From: an uncultured Butyrivibrio sp.
Lineage (GTDB): Bacteria; Bacillota; Clostridia; Lachnospirales; Lachnospiraceae
Assembly: GCA_947169985.1 (NCBI GenBank)
Contig: CAMVRW010000098.1
Coordinates: forward strand, 1-8,258
DNA: 8,258 nucleotides
Direction of reading: 5' to 3'
The notes beneath the pieces are model-generated. The model was given only the letters and a program-made list of their open reading frames with translations. It made no database searches and had not been told where the DNA came from. Position numbers and translations under genes: made by a program. Numbering within the stretch: position 1 is the stretch's first letter; each line of letters starts with the position of its first letter. This document shows positions 1-6,111 of this stretch, piece after piece.

Positions 1-56
1 TCCCAGACTCTCCCCTTCCCTGTGGGCATCGCTTCCCCAAACCGTGAATGGTAACG
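1..56. other. Edge sequence after the LysR stop, unassigned
   Basis: This short edge stretch lies downstream of the LysR gene. On the plus strand one frame is open from base 1 to a TAA at 52-54 and would end in ...FPVGIASPNREW. That could be the tail of a convergent gene entering from the left, with only two bases between the two stop codons. The minus strand is also open in all three frames, so openness here carries little weight. No stem followed by a T run is visible to terminate the LysR transcript. I cannot assign a function. Confidence 0.2.
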
Positions 57-953
57 TCAATTCTTTGTATCCTGCCTGATAAGCTCCAGAAGCTTGGAAG
101 CTGCTAAAGACAACGGCCTTGATTCATCTGTAACTACGCAGATCTGTCTTGGGGGGAGGATCTTGTTGAAGCGAAGTTCAAAGAGAACGCCACTGTCCAG
201 GAATTCTTCTGCGAAGCTTTTCATAACACAGCCCACGCCGAGATTTCGAAGTGCAAACTGAACGATCATGTCGCTGGTGGCAAGCTCGAACTCGGGATGA
301 GGCTGGATTCCTGCACTTTCCAGGAATGAATCCACATAGGTTCTGGTACTGGACTTGCCTTCAAGCATGATCAGCGGAACCTTTTCCAGGTCTGTGAAAT
401 CCAAAGTTTTGTTCTTATACTGAATGAATTTTCTTCCAGCCACAAAGGTATCCCTGATCTCAGAAACCGGGAAGAAGGAGTAGTTGTCTTTTTCCTGAAA
501 GGGAGATGAAATAACACCAAAGTCGATAACATCCTGATCAAGATATAACAGGGTCTCAGGGGTGGGACCATTGGTAACTGTAACCTTTATTCCGGGGTAG
601 AGCTCATGGAACTTCTCCAGATACGGCAAAAGAAAGAATCTCAGCGTCATGTCACTGGCACCGATCCTGACTTCCCCTGCATCCAAATGAAGCATCTGCG
701 AAAGCCTTTGCTCGCCCATCTCAATCTGCTCATAGCCGCGTTCAATATATCTGAAAAGAAGATCTCCCTCGCTGGTAAACTTCATACCCTTAGCTGTGCG
801 CTGAAACAACTTGCAGCCAAGACTGCTTTCCAGCTGGTGTATGGACTGGCTGACAGCAGGTTGCGAGATCGACAGCTCTTTTGCCGCCAGAGTAATGCTG
901 TGGAGTCTTCCCACATGATAAAAGACTTTGTAATCTTCCAGATTTTCTACCAT
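57..953 (-). CDS. LysR-type transcriptional regulator
   Basis: This 298-residue protein has the usual LysR length and layout. Residues 1-60 form the winged helix-turn-helix, with the recognition-helix segment AAKELSISQPAVSQSIHQLE followed by LGCKLFQR and the wing residues RTAKGMKFTSEG. A linker helix follows, then a periplasmic-binding-protein-like effector domain from about residue 92, beginning GEVRIGASDMTLRFFLLPYL. The ATG at 951-953 has a GGGGGA ribosome binding site five to six bases upstream. The family binds DNA as a tetramer and usually controls a divergently read neighbour and its own gene. The effector cannot be read from the sequence, although the overall style is that of the CysB/CbbR-like majority of the family. 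The divergent neighbour is not a metabolic operon but a pair of tiny ORFs and then, after a terminator, a HAD phosphatase, so the target is unclear. The family call is secure and the regulon is unknown. Confidence 0.95.
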   Translation of the reverse strand: MVENLEDYKVFYHVGRLHSITLAAKELSISQPAVSQSIHQLESSLGCKLFQRTAKGMKFTSEGDLLFRYIERGYEQIEMGEQRLSQMLHLDAGEVRIGASDMTLRFFLLPYLEKFHELYPGIKVTVTNGPTPETLLYLDQDVIDFGVISSPFQEKDNYSFFPVSEIRDTFVAGRKFIQYKNKTLDFTDLEKVPLIMLEGKSSTRTYVDSFLESAGIQPHPEFELATSDMIVQFALRNLGVGCVMKSFAEEFLDSGVLFELRFNKILPPRQICVVTDESRPLSLAASKLLELIRQDTKN

Positions 954-983
954 GAAATCCCCCGTAAACTGAATCTTTTCTTT

Positions 984-1012
984 ATTTTACGTGCCCTGGA
1001 ATCCAAGTGCAA
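984..1012 (-). promoter_or_regulatory. Candidate promoter of the LysR gene
   Basis: On the minus strand a TTGCAC (1007-1012) and a TAAAAT (984-989) are separated by exactly 17 bases. The -10 matches consensus at five of six positions and the -35 at three. The predicted transcription start would be about 24 bases before the LysR ATG, leaving a short leader that contains the GGGGGA ribosome binding site. Confidence 0.4.
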
Positions 1013-1038
1013 TAGGCCGGTTCTGGGGTGTGACAGTT

Positions 1039-1067
1039 TTGTGATATTTCTTTTGCTAAGCTATTAA
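1039..1067 (+). promoter_or_regulatory. Weak candidate promoter for the small ORFs
   Basis: TTGTGA (1039-1044) and TATTAA (1062-1067) are spaced 17 bases apart, each with four of six consensus matches. It sits between the divergent LysR gene and the small ORFs, where a LysR-controlled promoter would be expected. The match is modest and the region is AT-rich, so it may be chance. Confidence 0.25.
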
Positions 1068-1106
1068 CATAAACAAGAGATGAGACGATATATGGAGGGA
1101 AAACAA

Positions 1107-1187
1107 ATGATGAGAATGATCGATACTATTTTAAGAATGTTCGGAATTTACAGGAAAAGATATATCATCTGCAATTTACATAGATGA
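1107..1187 (+). CDS. Possible 26-residue basic peptide
   Basis: An ATG at 1107 follows GGAGGG (1094-1099) with a seven-base spacer, which is a good Firmicute ribosome binding site. It reads a 26-residue peptide, MMRMIDTILRMFGIYRKRYI and then six more residues ending in LHR, before TGA. An in-frame ATG at 1092 lies upstream but overlaps the ribosome binding site, so 1107 is preferred. The peptide is basic, with six Arg/Lys against one Asp, and its first half alternates hydrophobic residues as an amphipathic helix would. I do not recognise it. It is divergent from the LysR gene and followed 34 bases later by a second small ORF, with a strong terminator after both, so the pair looks like a transcribed unit. 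It could equally be part of an untranslated RNA. Confidence 0.35.
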   Translation: MMRMIDTILRMFGIYRKRYIICNLHR

Positions 1188-1221
1188 TAAAACCGATAGA
1201 CAGGAGGAAAAGTAAAAACTT

Positions 1222-1365
1222 ATGGACAGTAGATATTTGGTGTTTGATGAAACACAGATGAGATATATTGAGGTAAATGAAAATATAGTAAGAATTAGTG
1301 ATGCGGAACTGAAAACAATGGAAGCTGCGCTTTTAAAGTTTGCTGATGATATGTTAAATTCCTGA
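1222..1365 (+). CDS. Small acidic protein, 47 residues, unknown function
   Basis: The ORF runs from ATG 1222 to TGA 1363-1365 and encodes a 47-residue protein beginning MDSRYLVFDETQMRYIEVNE. It is acidic (ten Asp/Glu, five Lys/Arg), with no membrane segment, no cysteine and no signal peptide. The second half, DAELKTMEAALLKFADDML, looks like one amphipathic helix. An AGGAGG lies at 1202-1207, but 14 bases from the ATG, which is longer than usual and lowers confidence. An in-frame stop at 1213-1215 rules out an earlier start. A terminator begins 11 bases after the stop, as expected at the end of a short operon with the 26-codon ORF upstream. Even composition and sensible amino-acid usage favour a real gene, but I recognise no family. 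Confidence 0.5.
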   Translation: MDSRYLVFDETQMRYIEVNENIVRISDAELKTMEAALLKFADDMLNS

Positions 1366-1375
1366 TCATAATACA

Positions 1376-1407
1376 GGGGCTGTCTCAAGTTGAGGCAGCC
1401 CCTTTTT
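1376..1407 (+). terminator. Intrinsic terminator after the small ORFs
   Basis: GGGGCTGTCTCA (1376-1387) pairs with TGAGGCAGCCCC (1391-1402) around an AGT loop, giving a 12-bp stem with one T-G wobble. A run of five T follows. It closes the small-ORF transcript and insulates the HAD gene. It also shows that something upstream on the plus strand is transcribed. Confidence 0.92.
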
Positions 1408-1447
1408 ATATATCATCCGAATTACGAAGACTGTTTGTTTTTCAAGC

Positions 1448-1476
1448 TTGTACATTACTTTAATATAGGGTATTAT
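1448..1476 (+). promoter_or_regulatory. Candidate promoter of the HAD phosphatase gene
   Basis: TTGTAC (1448-1453), a 17-base spacer and TATTAT (1471-1476) lie between the upstream terminator and the HAD start codon. The -10 matches five of six positions and the -35 three. A promoter is required here because the preceding terminator separates this gene from anything upstream. Confidence 0.4.
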
Positions 1477-1524
1477 GGTGACTTGATATTAACGGTGTAC
1501 AAAGAATTAAGAGGTATTAAAGTT

Positions 1525-2418
1525 ATGGAAAACAAAGAGAAAACTCCGGTGTACAAGCGAGTGCTTGCCTGGATTGGAATCATAGTTTTGGTTGGAATGT
1601 ATGTGGTGCTTTTGTTTGAGGCGCTGACTGGATCACCTGATACTTACAATGTGTTTATCACCTGCGTAGCAGCTACAATAGCGGTACCAATAGTGCTTTG
1701 GCTTCTCATCTGGTCAATAGGCGCTCTCACAGGCAGACATACAGTAGCATCCCTGGATTCCCTCCCCAGCCATAAGAAGCACGACAAGTACGGAAATGTG
1801 GTGCCTGAGGGCGAGATCGATACAGTTGTTTTTGATATAGGTAATGTCCTTGTGGACTTTTCCTGGGAGCAGTTCCTTCTTGATAAGGGCTACGATCCTA
1901 AGATGGTTGAGCGCATGAGTAAGGCTACTGTCTTTAGTAAAGACTGGGTAGAGATTGACAGAGGAATCATTTCCCACGAAGAGCTTCTGGAGCGCTTTGT
2001 AGCCAATGATCCGGAAATCGGAGACGAGATAAAAAAATCATTTGCAGATGTTGAAGGCATTGTCACTAAAAGAGACCACGCTATTCCCTGGATTAAGGCC
2101 TTAAAGGCAGCCGGATATCAGGTTTTGTACCTGTCCAATTTCAGTGACAAGGCCCTTAACGGAAATCTTGAAGCCATGTCTTTCCTTAAGGAGACTGACG
2201 GTGGGATCTTAAGCTATAAAGATCACGTTGTTAAGCCGGGAAAAGAAATCTACAAGCTCCTTGAGGAGCGCTTTAACCTGACACCTGAAAAGACAGTGTT
2301 CATCGATGACACACCGGTTAACATTGAAGCTGCCATAGCTCTTGGCTGGAAGGGAATTGTATATAAGGATTACGACCAGGTAATACGTGACCTTCACGAC
2401 CTTGGAGTGAGATACTAA
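1525..2418 (+). CDS. Membrane-anchored HAD-superfamily (YihX-like) phosphatase
   Basis: The protein is 297 residues long from ATG 1525, which has GAGG ten bases upstream. Reading further back in frame would start inside the upstream terminator, so that extension is rejected. Two hydrophobic helices come first (about residues 13-31 and 42-66). Basic residues at 11-12 and 71-85 predict both termini in the cytoplasm. A HAD hydrolase domain fills residues 98-297. Motif I is FDIGNVLVDF (nucleophile Asp104), motif II is YLSNFSD (Ser204), motif III is VKPGKEIY (Lys237) and motif IV is VFIDDTPVNIEAA (Asp261, Asp262). A helical cap lies between motifs I and II. The DxGNV form of motif I and the KPxxxIY and DD motifs resemble the E. 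coli glucose-1-phosphate phosphatase YihX. The second acidic residue of motif I is Gly, as I recall it is in that subfamily. It probably hydrolyses a small phosphate ester at the inner membrane face. The substrate cannot be told. Confidence 0.93.
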   Translation: MENKEKTPVYKRVLAWIGIIVLVGMYVVLLFEALTGSPDTYNVFITCVAATIAVPIVLWLLIWSIGALTGRHTVASLDSLPSHKKHDKYGNVVPEGEIDTVVFDIGNVLVDFSWEQFLLDKGYDPKMVERMSKATVFSKDWVEIDRGIISHEELLERFVANDPEIGDEIKKSFADVEGIVTKRDHAIPWIKALKAAGYQVLYLSNFSDKALNGNLEAMSFLKETDGGILSYKDHVVKPGKEIYKLLEERFNLTPEKTVFIDDTPVNIEAAIALGWKGIVYKDYDQVIRDLHDLGVRY

Positions 2419-2421
2419 TTG

Positions 2422-2439
2422 AATAGAATGCATGCTATT
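2422..2439. promoter_or_regulatory. Dyad overlapping the symporter -35, possible operator
   Basis: AATAG (2422-2426) and CTATT (2435-2439) form an inverted repeat around a central palindromic ATGCAT (2428-2433), 18 bp in all with one mismatched pair. It overlaps the first bases of the TTGATT -35 box of the symporter promoter, where a repressor site would act. It is too AT-rich and lacks a T run to be a terminator for the HAD gene. Operator function is inferred from position only. Confidence 0.3.
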
Positions 2440-2467
2440 GATTTAAAGCGTTAAAGTGTGATATAAT
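2438..2467 (+). promoter_or_regulatory. Extended -10 promoter of the AGCS symporter gene
   Basis: A perfect TATAAT (2462-2467) is preceded directly by TGA (2459-2461), the TGn extension of strong Gram-positive promoters. A TTGATT -35 (2438-2443) lies 18 bases further upstream. The expected start is near 2474, leaving a leader of about 80 bases. This is the best promoter match in the window and makes the symporter a separate transcription unit from the HAD gene. Confidence 0.75.
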
Positions 2468-2478
2468 CACAGTCAAAT

Positions 2479-2521
2479 AGGCAAAGGGGCTTATATAAAA
2501 ATATAGGAACCTTTGCCTTTT
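2479..2521 (+). promoter_or_regulatory. Terminator-like hairpin in the symporter leader
   Basis: AGGCAAAGG (2479-2487) pairs with CCTTTGCCT (2510-2518). A small GG/AA internal loop follows, then CTTATAT (2490-2496) pairs with ATATAGG (2501-2507) around an AAAA loop. Four T (2518-2521) follow the outer stem. It lies after the predicted transcription start and before the ribosome binding site, so it could act as an attenuator or stabilise the 5' end. Alternatively it may simply terminate read-through from the HAD gene. The leader has no ATG for a leader peptide and is too short for a glycine riboswitch, which often precedes such symporters. Confidence 0.65.
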
Positions 2522-2552
2522 CTGATATTTTCGCACTAAGGAGGAGAGAGTT

Positions 2553-4049
2553 ATGGCAGGTGATTTTGTCAGCACTGTTGAGAAGGTCAATGGTGCAGTG
2601 AACGGATTTGTATGGGGGCTTCCCATGCTGGTTCTTCTGGTTGGAACCGGTATTCTGATGACTATTCTAACGAAGGTCTTCCAGGTTTCTCACTTTAAAC
2701 ATTGGGTAAAGAGCACAATTGGTGGAATCTTTAAGGACAAGCATGTCACAGCTCACACAGGCAAGGATGATATGCAGATATCCCAGTTCCAGAGTCTTTG
2801 TACAGCACTTGCTGCTACTATCGGAACAGGTAATATTGCAGGTGTTGCAGCAGCTATTTTGTCCGGTGGTCCCGGAGCTATCTTCTGGATGTGGATTGTT
2901 GCATTCTTTGGAATGATGACCAACTTCTCAGAGAATGTCCTTGGTATCTACTATAGAAGAAGGAATGAAAAGAATGAGTGGTGCGGAGGAGCCATGTACT
3001 ACCTTAAGTACGGTCTAGGTTCCAAGAAAGGCTGTAAGCAGATAGGAACAATCCTGGCAGTTATGTTCAGTCTCTTTTGTGTCCTTGCATCCTTTGGAAT
3101 CGGCAACATGAGCCAGATCAATTCCATAGCAGTCAACATGAATTCTGCCTTTGGTGTTCCATACTTTGTTACAGGCGTAGTGCTCATGGTACTTGCAGGC
3201 CTTGTAATTGTAGGCGGCCTTAAAAGAATCGCATCCGTAACTGAACGACTTGTTCCTTTTATGGCTATCATCTATCTTATAAGTGCGATCATAATCGTGG
3301 TCCTGAACGTGGATCAGATCGGTGCAGTATTTGCTTCTATTTTCAAAGGTGCTTTTGGAATGAAAGCAGTAGGCGGCGGAATCGTAGGAAGCGGAGTTGC
3401 TTACGCTATGCAGTGGGGAATGAAGCGTGGTGTTTTCTCCAACGAAGCAGGTCTTGGTTCATCAGTTATGGTTCACTCCAGCTCCAACGTAAGAGAGCCT
3501 GTAGTTCAGGGAATGTGGGGAATCTTTGAGGTATTTGCTGATACCATAATCGTTTGTACATTAACTGCTTTTGCAGTTCTTTCCAGCGGACTTGTTGACC
3601 TGAATACCGGAGAAGTCATCTCTTCATCAGTTTCAACAGCTCTTGTGGCTGAAGCTTTTTCAACTGTTTATGGAAAGGCAGGCGCAGCATTTATCGCTAT
3701 TGCTATCCTGTTCTTCGCCTTCTCGACAGTCCTTGGCTGGAGCCAGTACGGAAGCAAGGGCTTTGAGTACCTCTTCGGAACAGATTCAGGCAAGCTCTAT
3801 CGCTTCATTTTCGTGGTATTCATTCTGGTTGGAGCAACAATGGATCTGACTCTTGCCTGGGATCTTTCAGACACCTTCAATGGAATGATGGCTATCCCGA
3901 ACCTTATTGGTGTCCTTGCTCTTAGCGGAACAGTAATGAAAATAACTCAGAACTACGTCGATCGTAAGATCAAAGGAAAGAATATAAAGCCAATGCTCTC
4001 TGCAGTAGAAGAGATCCAGGAACTTCATGAAAAAGAAATATCGGCATAA
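2553..4049 (+). CDS. Alanine/glycine:cation symporter, AGCS family
   Basis: This 498-residue polytopic membrane protein imports alanine and/or glycine with sodium (or protons). Its length is at the long end of the normal AGCS range. The family signature is present: ALAATIGTGNIAGVAAAI at about residues 85-102 and GGPGAIFWMW at 105-114. The later conserved stretch GVAYAMQWGMKRGVFSNEAG is also clear. About ten to eleven hydrophobic segments are spread over residues 20-465, and the last 25-30 residues are a charged cytoplasmic tail. The ATG follows a consensus AAGGAGG with an eight-base spacer, so the start is secure. It has its own promoter and a terminator right after the stop, so it is probably monocistronic. 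Homologues are named AgcS, AlsT or YaaJ. Substrate choice between alanine, glycine and glutamine cannot be settled from the sequence. Nothing looks truncated or altered. Confidence 0.96.
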   Translation: MAGDFVSTVEKVNGAVNGFVWGLPMLVLLVGTGILMTILTKVFQVSHFKHWVKSTIGGIFKDKHVTAHTGKDDMQISQFQSLCTALAATIGTGNIAGVAAAILSGGPGAIFWMWIVAFFGMMTNFSENVLGIYYRRRNEKNEWCGGAMYYLKYGLGSKKGCKQIGTILAVMFSLFCVLASFGIGNMSQINSIAVNMNSAFGVPYFVTGVVLMVLAGLVIVGGLKRIASVTERLVPFMAIIYLISAIIIVVLNVDQIGAVFASIFKGAFGMKAVGGGIVGSGVAYAMQWGMKRGVFSNEAGLGSSVMVHSSSNVREPVVQGMWGIFEVFADTIIVCTLTAFAVLSSGLVDLNTGEVISSSVSTALVAEAFSTVYGKAGAAFIAIAILFFAFSTVLGWSQYGSKGFEYLFGTDSGKLYRFIFVVFILVGATMDLTLAWDLSDTFNGMMAIPNLIGVLALSGTVMKITQNYVDRKIKGKNIKPMLSAVEEIQELHEKEISA

Positions 4050-4057
4050 ATATATGG

Positions 4058-4083
4058 GGCTGCGCTAATGCGCAGCCTTTTTT
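4058..4083 (+). terminator. Intrinsic terminator of the symporter gene
   Basis: GGCTGCGC (4058-4065) and GCGCAGCC (4070-4077) form a perfect 8-bp GC-rich stem around TAAT, followed by six T. It starts eight bases after the symporter stop codon. Confidence 0.94.
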
Positions 4084-4094
4084 GTTTGCAAAAG

Positions 4095-4135
4095 AAAAAA
4101 GCCCCCCACGCAGGATCGAGCCTACGCAAAGAGCT
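4095..4135 (-). terminator. Intrinsic terminator of the chemotaxis receptor gene
   Basis: Read on the minus strand, AGCTCTTTG-CGTAGG pairs with CCTGCG-TGGGGGGCT around CTCGAT, and a run of six T follows (plus-strand AAAAAA at 4095-4100). The outer half of the stem relies on several G-U pairs. These do not form in the plus-strand RNA, where they would be A-C, so the element appears to work only for the minus-strand gene that stops at 4150. Confidence 0.75.
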
Positions 4136-4149
4136 TTTATTTAACTATA

Positions 4150-5865
4150 TCATCCACTGATGGTGAACTGTCCGATCAGGTTATTGAGACTCTCAGACTG
4201 CTCTGAAAGCTCGATAGATACAGCACTGGATTCTTCAGCTGTAGCAGAATTGCTCTGAACTACGTTGGAGATCATCTCAATACCCTTGTCGATCTCTTCC
4301 ATGCTCTGAGCCTGCTGTTCTGCAAGATCTCCTGTCTCAATGATCATCTCTGTGATCTCTTCTACGCTGTGCTGCATAGCATCAAGAGCTTCTGTGGTCT
4401 CGGCAACAACGTTATTTCCGTTGTTGATCTCATCCATGGTATCTGCAATGAGCTGATGTGTATTCTTGGCAGCTTCGCTACTCTGATCTGCCAGCTTACC
4501 GATCTGATCAGCAACAACCGCAAAACCTTTTCCTGTCTCGCCGGCTCTTGCAGCCTCGATGGAAGCATTGAGAGCAAGAAGTGAAGTCTGCTTGGCAATT
4601 GCTTCGATGGAGTTGGTAACCTGCTCAATCTCTGCGGAAGCCTCTGTGATCCTGGTCATGGCATCTGTAACTAGATGCATCTTACGAGCTGAGGTCTCAG
4701 CGTTGTCACGAACCGATGTAGCCATGCCTTTACTTCTCTCAGCAACTTCAGCCAGCTGCTTGGTCTGCTCTGTAATGGAGTTCACAGAAGCTGTCAGCTC
4801 CTCTACTGCTGCTGCCTGGTCAGTAGCACCCTCTGCCAGATCGGTTGCGCCCTGGGACATATTTGTTGCACCCTGGGATACCTGAGTTGAGGAATTCTTA
4901 ACCTCAAGGAGTGTGCTTGACAGGTTCTCTGAAATATCTGAAAGGGCATTTTTAATAGCTACATAATCGCCGATGTAAAGTGCTTCGTTCTTGGATCCAC
5001 TGGAGAAATCTCCTCCGGACATACGACGAAGAGTTTCATCAATATCTTTTACAATATCCTCAATAACGTCTGTTGAATAAGTAAGGTCATCAGCAAGCTT
5101 TCCCAGCTCATCCTGAGAATCGGTGTGGATCTTGATCTCGATCTTACCCTTTGCCATATCTTCAGCAGCTTCAGATATAAGCTTAATAGGTCCAAGGATG
5201 CTGTCTGTAAGGGCCTTTCTTGCCTTTCCGGAATAAAGAATTGCATATATTACAACTATAAGAGATATCACCGTCATGACAATAACAGCAATAATAGCTG
5301 TGATGTATGCCTTCTTGGCCTGAGCCTTAGCGGATAATCCAATCTCCTTAAAGTCTTGAACTACTACTTTAATGGCCACATTAATATTGTTTACATAGTA
5401 ACTGTAAATCTCTTCTGTAGGAGCTCCACTATTGTACAGATTAGTAAGTTCATCATCCGAGGCATCTATGTCTTTAATGTGCTGATACACTGCTGTCAGG
5501 TCTCCTGAGTATACCTTGCTAATATTATCCAGTCCTGAATTGAGTTCCTCAATCTTTTCCTGAACGCCTGCCAGCTGTTCCTCTCTGTCGGCCTGGTCAG
5601 TTGCTGCAATCGCCCACAGATAATACTTTGCAAGAGCCTGGATTGTGATCCTTATCTCACCCTGCTGGGAGTTCTGCTCATAGTACTTGTTATAGATATT
5701 ACCCAGATTGAAAAGAGATAATATATCCATAAGGATGATAACCACAAAAACAACTATCAGGTTTGTCCTGAATCGCCCAAAAACCTTCTTAAACTTTTCA
5801 GCCACAGGTAATTTCTTAAAGCTATCCTGTGTAAACTCGTTCTTAACTTCGCCGCCCTTTGCCAT
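4150..5865 (-). CDS. Methyl-accepting chemotaxis protein
   Basis: This is a 571-residue transmembrane chemoreceptor that senses an external or membrane signal and controls the CheA kinase. The start at 5865 is chosen because AGGAGG lies five bases upstream; an in-frame ATG 15 codons earlier has no such site. The order is: cytoplasmic N-terminus, TM1 (about 35-54), an extracellular helical sensor of about 130 residues (55-186, four-helix-bundle-like), TM2 (187-211), HAMP (about 212-270) and a second HAMP-like segment (about 275-318). The long coiled-coil signalling domain follows, with the conserved tip [18 protein letters not shown] (about 426-443) and [15 protein letters not shown] (445-459). 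Three heptads of type SQGATxx occur at about 330-349. No CheR-binding pentapeptide ends the protein. It stands alone, with no che or flagellar genes beside it, so it is an orphan receptor. The ligand is unknown. Confidence 0.96.
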   Translation of the reverse strand: MAKGGEVKNEFTQDSFKKLPVAEKFKKVFGRFRTNLIVVFVVIILMDILSLFNLGNIYNKYYEQNSQQGEIRITIQALAKYYLWAIAATDQADREEQLAGVQEKIEELNSGLDNISKVYSGDLTAVYQHIKDIDASDDELTNLYNSGAPTEEIYSYYVNNINVAIKVVVQDFKEIGLSAKAQAKKAYITAIIAVIVMTVISLIVVIYAILYSGKARKALTDSILGPIKLISEAAEDMAKGKIEIKIHTDSQDELGKLADDLTYSTDVIEDIVKDIDETLRRMSGGDFSSGSKNEALYIGDYVAIKNALSDISENLSSTLLEVKNSSTQVSQGATNMSQGATDLAEGATDQAAAVEELTASVNSITEQTKQLAEVAERSKGMATSVRDNAETSARKMHLVTDAMTRITEASAEIEQVTNSIEAIAKQTSLLALNASIEAARAGETGKGFAVVADQIGKLADQSSEAAKNTHQLIADTMDEINNGNNVVAETTEALDAMQHSVEEITEMIIETGDLAEQQAQSMEEIDKGIEMISNVVQSNSATAEESSAVSIELSEQSESLNNLIGQFTISG

Positions 5866-5884
5866 AGTTACCTCCTGACATGTA

Positions 5885-5899
5885 CGAAACAAAATTTCG
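5885..5899 (-). promoter_or_regulatory. Small hairpin in the receptor gene leader
   Basis: CGAAA and TTTCG form a 5-bp stem with a 5-base loop, about ten bases upstream of the AGGAGG of the chemoreceptor gene. It would sit at the 5' end of the mRNA predicted from the promoter at 5911-5939 and could affect translation or stability. It is short and AT-rich, so its significance is uncertain. Confidence 0.25.
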
Positions 5900-5910
5900 A
5901 CAACCTGCAC

Positions 5911-5939
5911 CTTATATTTTAGGCTATTTCGCTTATGAA
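5911..5939 (-). promoter_or_regulatory. Candidate promoter of the chemoreceptor gene
   Basis: On the minus strand, TTCATA (5934-5939), a 17-base spacer and TATAAG (5911-5916) match the SigA consensus at four and five of six positions. The start would be near 5904, about 40 bases before the start codon. No good SigD motif (TAAA with CCGATAT) of the kind that drives many motility genes was seen in this interval. Confidence 0.45.
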
Positions 5940-6016
5940 GTGTCTTAATATTGTATAAATTTATATAAAATTTCGAAAAATAAGTCAGGCTTATGGAACA
6001 GATAAAAAATATTGAT

Positions 6017-6045
6017 TTTACTTATGTATTAATTTGAGATATATT
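6017..6045 (+). promoter_or_regulatory. Candidate promoter of purA
   Basis: TTTACT (6017-6022), a 17-base spacer and TATATT (6040-6045) match consensus at four and five of six positions. The transcript would begin near 6052 and have a leader of about 60 bases. That leader includes a 7-bp stem, GGAAAAG (6052-6058) with CTTTTCC (6068-6074). No purine riboswitch core and no PurR-type box is evident. The region is very AT-rich, so other hexamers are possible. Confidence 0.4.
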
Positions 6046-6111
6046 GTTTTAGGAAAAGGCAAGTTCTCTTTTCCCAAGGAAAATAATTTATATCTATATG
6101 AGGAGGCTTTT

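Noticed and set aside
1..29. Possible minus-strand gene starting MPTGKGRVW at base 29
   Set aside because: A GGGGA lies just upstream, but the spacing is too short and only nine codons are visible; all three frames are open, so it cannot be distinguished from chance.
606..1067. Plus-strand open frame of 153 codons
   Set aside because: It lies antisense across the well-supported LysR gene and its promoter region, has no family resemblance, and its start has no convincing ribosome binding site.
1390..1524. Longer HAD protein starting in the upstream terminator
   Set aside because: The start would be a TTG inside the hairpin. The added 45 residues look non-coding and cover the candidate promoter, whereas ATG 1525 has a ribosome binding site.
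2474..2552. Glycine riboswitch before the AGCS symporter
   Set aside because: The leader is only about 80 bases and consists mostly of one AT-rich hairpin; the conserved glycine aptamer core is not visible.
4559..4885. Plus-strand open frame of 108 codons inside the chemoreceptor gene
   Set aside because: It is the complement of the repetitive Ala/Ser/Glu-rich signalling domain; low-complexity Ser/Ala translation and no ribosome binding site.
5866..5910. Chemoreceptor starting 15 codons earlier
   Set aside because: The earlier ATG has no ribosome binding site and the 15 codons overlap the AGGAGG and leader hairpin of the better start.
6052..6074. purA leader stem as a purine riboswitch or attenuator
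   Set aside because: Only a single 7-bp stem with a 9-base loop; no purine aptamer core and no T run follow it.
6034..6111. PurA starting at an upstream TTG
   Set aside because: It adds 26 residues absent from the family and covers the leader; ATG 6112 follows AGGAGG and gives the canonical N-terminus.
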